Source: an uncultured Clostridia bacterium (GTDB lineage: Bacteria; Bacillota; Clostridia; UBA1381). From it: 35,541 nucleotides of DNA. The notes under the pieces were generated by a model. That model was not told the origin of the DNA. It did not search any database and worked only from the letters and a program-made list of their open reading frames with translations. Every line of letters starts with the position of its first letter. Position 1 is the stretch's first letter. The stretch covers positions 1,979 to 37,519 of the forward strand of contig CAJTUY010000017.1 in the NCBI GenBank assembly GCA_910579415.1. Direction: 5' to 3'. A program made the translations under genes and the position numbers. Positions 33,167 through 35,541 of this stretch are shown here, one piece after another.

Positions 33167-34045
33167 CTATTCTATGTTCTGAATTTGTTCACGCAGTTTT
33201 TCTATCTCGCCTTTCAATGTAACCACTGTCTTTGCAATTTCTATATCACCTGCTTTTGAGCCGATTGTATTCACTTCACGGTTAATCTCCTGTATCAGGA
33301 AATCAAGACGGCGTCCGGCAGGTTCGCCGCACGAAATAATTTCGTCAAATTCATCAAAATGACTTTTTAAACGGACTGTTTCCTCATTTACAGCCACCTT
33401 ATCGGCATAAATTGCAACCTCTGTTAAAATACGTCCTTCGTCAATTTCACGCCCGTCAAGCACCTCTTTGATTTTTTCGTAAAGACGGTCACTGTACTCA
33501 CTGACAGTCTGCGGCGAACGTTTTTCAATATTTTCGGCAAGTGTACGCATATATGAAATTCTTTCGCACAAATCCTTTTCTATACGTTCTCCCTCACGTG
33601 TACGCATTGCCACAAAATCACATAGAGCATTGTCAAGCACTTCTCTTACACTCTGCCACAGCGCCTCTTCATCCTCTTCCACACGCTCGCTTTTAAATAT
33701 TTCACTGTTGCGGGCAACTCTTGTTACGGTTATATCATCTTCAAGTCCAAATTCGTCACGAAGCTTACATAGCGCATCAATGTAGCTTCTGGCAAGCTCC
33801 TTGTTTAAAGTGATTTCTTTATCCGCCGTTTCAAAGTAGTCAATATTAACGTATATATCAATCTTACCCCTTGTTACACATTCAGAAACATATTTACGGA
33901 TTTTATCCTCCATATAGCCTAAATGTCTGGGAAGCTTTATATTATAATCGGAATATCTGTGATTTACCGATTTTATCTCGGCGAGTATCTTTTTTCCGTC
34001 TGTTACAGCCTCACACCTGCCGTAACCTGTCATACTTTTTAACAT
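33167..34045 (-). CDS. YicC/YloC family endoribonuclease
   Basis: 292 residues, full length for the family. The N-terminal MLKSMTGYGR motif and the SVNHRY(S)D segment are typical, and the C-terminus holds EFDEIISCGEPAGRRLDFLIQEINREVNTIGSKA followed by the helical end. YicC proteins are metal-dependent endoribonucleases; the E. coli protein acts on the small RNA RyhB. A GGGAGAAAA site precedes the ATG. It begins 23 bases after the stalk-domain gene, with no terminator between, so the two are probably co-transcribed. Confidence 0.94.
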   Translation of the reverse strand: MLKSMTGYGRCEAVTDGKKILAEIKSVNHRYSDYNIKLPRHLGYMEDKIRKYVSECVTRGKIDIYVNIDYFETADKEITLNKELARSYIDALCKLRDEFGLEDDITVTRVARNSEIFKSERVEEDEEALWQSVREVLDNALCDFVAMRTREGERIEKDLCERISYMRTLAENIEKRSPQTVSEYSDRLYEKIKEVLDGREIDEGRILTEVAIYADKVAVNEETVRLKSHFDEFDEIISCGEPAGRRLDFLIQEINREVNTIGSKAGDIEIAKTVVTLKGEIEKLREQIQNIE

Positions 34046-34068
34046 CGTTTTCTCCCTAACAATAAATT

Positions 34069-35472
34069 TTACTTTAAAGCATCAATAAGCATATCGGTAA
34101 TGTCAACGCTGTCAGCAGGCACTGTCGGAGCAGTAAGCTTATCGTCCTTTGTAAAGCTTTGTTTTATATTCATTTTTATACCCATCTTTACTCCGTCTGC
34201 GTCTACACTCATATCAACAGCGGCATCACCGTTAAGCTTGCTTCCGTCATATGCGCTCGACGAGCTTACCGAAACTTTAAAAGCGTCCATTTCCTTTTTC
34301 AATTCCTCGTCTGAAATGAGTCCGTTATTTGATAAACCCATCATATTTAACATAATCGTTTTAAAATCATCGTCAGTTATATTAAACTTCGCCTCATAAC
34401 CGCCATTTTCTTTGTCTGTTATTGTTATAAATTTGTCTATTTCTTCAAATGAATCAAGAAATGCAGTAAGCATAATCGCGCTGTCAAGCGTTGCATCACC
34501 ATCTGTTTTAACCATGTTGGAAAGCAACGACGCTAAATTCGCTTTATTGTCTGTAAGTACAGCTTCAAATGCCGCCTTGCTCTCCTCCAGCATAGGAATC
34601 GCATCAATCAGTTTTTCAAAATTAACCGAATACCACTTGTCTGAAGCTATCATTTGCATCTCATTCCGAACAGCTTCGTCCTTAATCTGAGGAGCAATTT
34701 TTTCAATTAAATCAGTTTTAACGTAAGCCCTATTGCCGTCTGACATTATACTCAGCTTTGAATCTTTAACATCCACGCCAAAACCGGAGAAGTTAATAAT
34801 CATATCGTCACTTTCGCTATTATCAAACTTAACAGAGTCTGCCTTGCCCGAAAGCGAAATATTTATATTATCTTCTGAAATTCCCTCTGTGTTAAATATA
34901 ATATCAAAATCAGTATTACCCTTTATATTTTCAGGCATATTAAGTTCCGACATTTTTGTAAGATTAGGTGCAGATGTATTGATTGTCTTCTCGTAATCTT
35001 CATAATCAAGAATAATAACAGTTTCGGTTTCACCGTCCCAGCCAACCTGCATCTCGAACGCATTTGACATAAAACGTATAGGAACAAGGGTTCTGTCCGA
35101 AACAATAATCATAGGCACATCCATTGTTATAGTAGACTGAACACCATTTTTGTCAACATAAATCGTATCGTCCATAAGCGTAAATTTAATTTCAATATCG
35201 CCTTTTTTTGCGGTTACCATACGGTTATCATTATTATAATCAACCGTTGCGCCCATATTTTCCAAAGCTGCGCGAAACGGTATCATAACTCTGCCGTCAG
35301 TGTTTACAGGCTTTACATCGTCATACTTAACAACCGTGTCGTTATACAGAATATGTATTTCCGAGTTGTCTGCAAGCGTTTCCGTAATCTTCTGAACTCT
35401 GCCTGCCGCCTGTGCCGTTATGCAGGATACCATCATAAATCCTGCCAGTATTGTTGAAATTATTTTTTTCAT
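34069..35472 (-). CDS. Secreted protein with copper amine oxidase-like N-terminal (stalk) domain
   Basis: 467 residues from the ATG at 35472, which has GGAGG seven bases upstream. An N-terminal signal (MKKIISTILAGFMM...) probably ends after AQA at residue 22. A Cys at 17 makes a weak lipobox-like VSC, so lipid anchoring is possible but less likely. Residues about 30-145 match the stalk domain named after copper amine oxidase N-termini, seen as two similar halves: DGRVMIPFRAALENMGATVDY and DRTLVPIRFMSNAFEMQVGWD. There is no oxidase catalytic domain. The remaining 300 residues are rich in Asp, Ser and Met, with no family I recognise. Stalk domains are common on the surface of Clostridia and may bind wall or matrix. 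It is first of the long housekeeping gene run. Confidence 0.85.
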   Translation of the reverse strand: MKKIISTILAGFMMVSCITAQAAGRVQKITETLADNSEIHILYNDTVVKYDDVKPVNTDGRVMIPFRAALENMGATVDYNNDNRMVTAKKGDIEIKFTLMDDTIYVDKNGVQSTITMDVPMIIVSDRTLVPIRFMSNAFEMQVGWDGETETVIILDYEDYEKTINTSAPNLTKMSELNMPENIKGNTDFDIIFNTEGISEDNINISLSGKADSVKFDNSESDDMIINFSGFGVDVKDSKLSIMSDGNRAYVKTDLIEKIAPQIKDEAVRNEMQMIASDKWYSVNFEKLIDAIPMLEESKAAFEAVLTDNKANLASLLSNMVKTDGDATLDSAIMLTAFLDSFEEIDKFITITDKENGGYEAKFNITDDDFKTIMLNMMGLSNNGLISDEELKKEMDAFKVSVSSSSAYDGSKLNGDAAVDMSVDADGVKMGIKMNIKQSFTKDDKLTAPTVPADSVDITDMLIDALK

Positions 35473-35502
35473 AATAAAAACCTCCATTGCATATTTTATC
35501 TC

Positions 35503-35508
35503 ATTATA
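35503..35508 (-). promoter_or_regulatory. Possible -10 element upstream of the stalk-domain gene
   Basis: A perfect TATAAT on the minus strand lies about 30 bases before the ATG at 35472. With 17-base spacing the -35 would read ACTGCA, a poor match, so this is only a candidate. The rest of the upstream region is outside the window. Confidence 0.4.
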
Positions 35509-35541
35509 TATCATTGTAACACCTTTGCAGTAAATTTGCAA

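Noticed and set aside
35418..35432. Lipobox-like VSC in the stalk-domain protein signal
   Set aside because: Position -3 is Met and a good signal peptidase I site (AQA) follows five residues later, so a lipoprotein is less likely.
1..35541. tRNA, rRNA, riboswitch, CRISPR or mobile element
   Set aside because: No gap is longer than 195 bases, and I saw no cloverleaf, direct-repeat array, transposase or integrase signature.

Overview
The window reads as a chromosome segment of a low-to-moderate GC Firmicute, most likely class Clostridia. The reasons are the yicC–remA–gmk–rpoZ–priA–def–fmt–yugP–rsmB–rlmN–stp–prkC–rsgA–rpe–thiN gene order, an IspH–ribosomal protein S1 fusion, a monofunctional AroH chorismate mutase, a ThiI without rhodanese domain beside its own cysteine desulfurase, a HutP-family protein, an Rnf-type protein and strong AGGAGG-type ribosome binding sites. 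I see no tRNA, rRNA, CRISPR, insertion sequence or prophage. Genus cannot be decided from this stretch.

Layout. All genes except the first lie on the minus strand, so transcription runs from high to low coordinates. (1) 35472→17398: about 18 kb, nineteen tightly packed genes. A secreted stalk-domain protein comes first, then yicC, remA, gmk, rpoZ, priA, def, fmt, a zinc metallopeptidase, rsmB, rlmN, the PP2C phosphatase/PrkC kinase pair, rsgA, rpe, thiN, cysteine desulfurase, thiI and pncC, ending at an intrinsic terminator at 17376-17415. (2) recA (17301→16216) with its own sigma-A type promoter. (3) An HPr gene (16020→15757) with a clear promoter and terminator. (4) uvrC–pgeF–oligopeptide-binding lipoprotein–HI0933-type flavoprotein–hutP-like–aroH–cmk–plsC–ispH/rpsA (15675→6018), nine genes ending at a terminator at 5975-6005. 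(5) murD followed by three tandem M42 metallopeptidases and a zinc-dependent phospholipase C-like protein (5897→844). (6) On the plus strand, the 3' part of a degenerate RnfC-like gene (3-839), convergent with (5). Many neighbouring genes overlap by 1-19 bases (ATGA, TAATG), or the next gene's ribosome binding site lies in the last codons of the previous one. The longest stretch without a gene is 195 bases (16021-16215).

Function. The content is mainly information processing, cell envelope and cofactor housekeeping: translation start and maturation (def, fmt, rsmB, rlmN, rsgA), nucleotide supply (gmk, cmk), replication restart and repair (priA, recA, uvrC), signalling (prkC/stp, HPr), thiamine and 4-thiouridine sulfur chemistry (thiN, ThiI with its desulfurase), isoprenoid and lipid steps (IspH, PlsC) and peptidoglycan (murD).

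Most worth a second look: (a) the middle M42 paralogue has lost three of the six conserved metal/catalytic positions while its two partners keep all six; (b) the chorismate mutase has Ala where the Bacillus enzyme has the active-site Glu78; (c) the RnfC-like protein keeps the RnfC fold signature but lacks both the Gly-rich cofactor loop and the C-terminal ferredoxin domain; (d) a 14-bp perfect hairpin holds the stop codons of both convergent genes and makes both proteins end in the same residues; (e) a HutP homologue sits far from any histidine utilisation gene; (f) a terminator fills almost the whole gap in front of the nine-gene uvrC operon. I found no clear candidate for a wholly new system; these are unusual variants inside otherwise ordinary chromosomal neighbourhoods.
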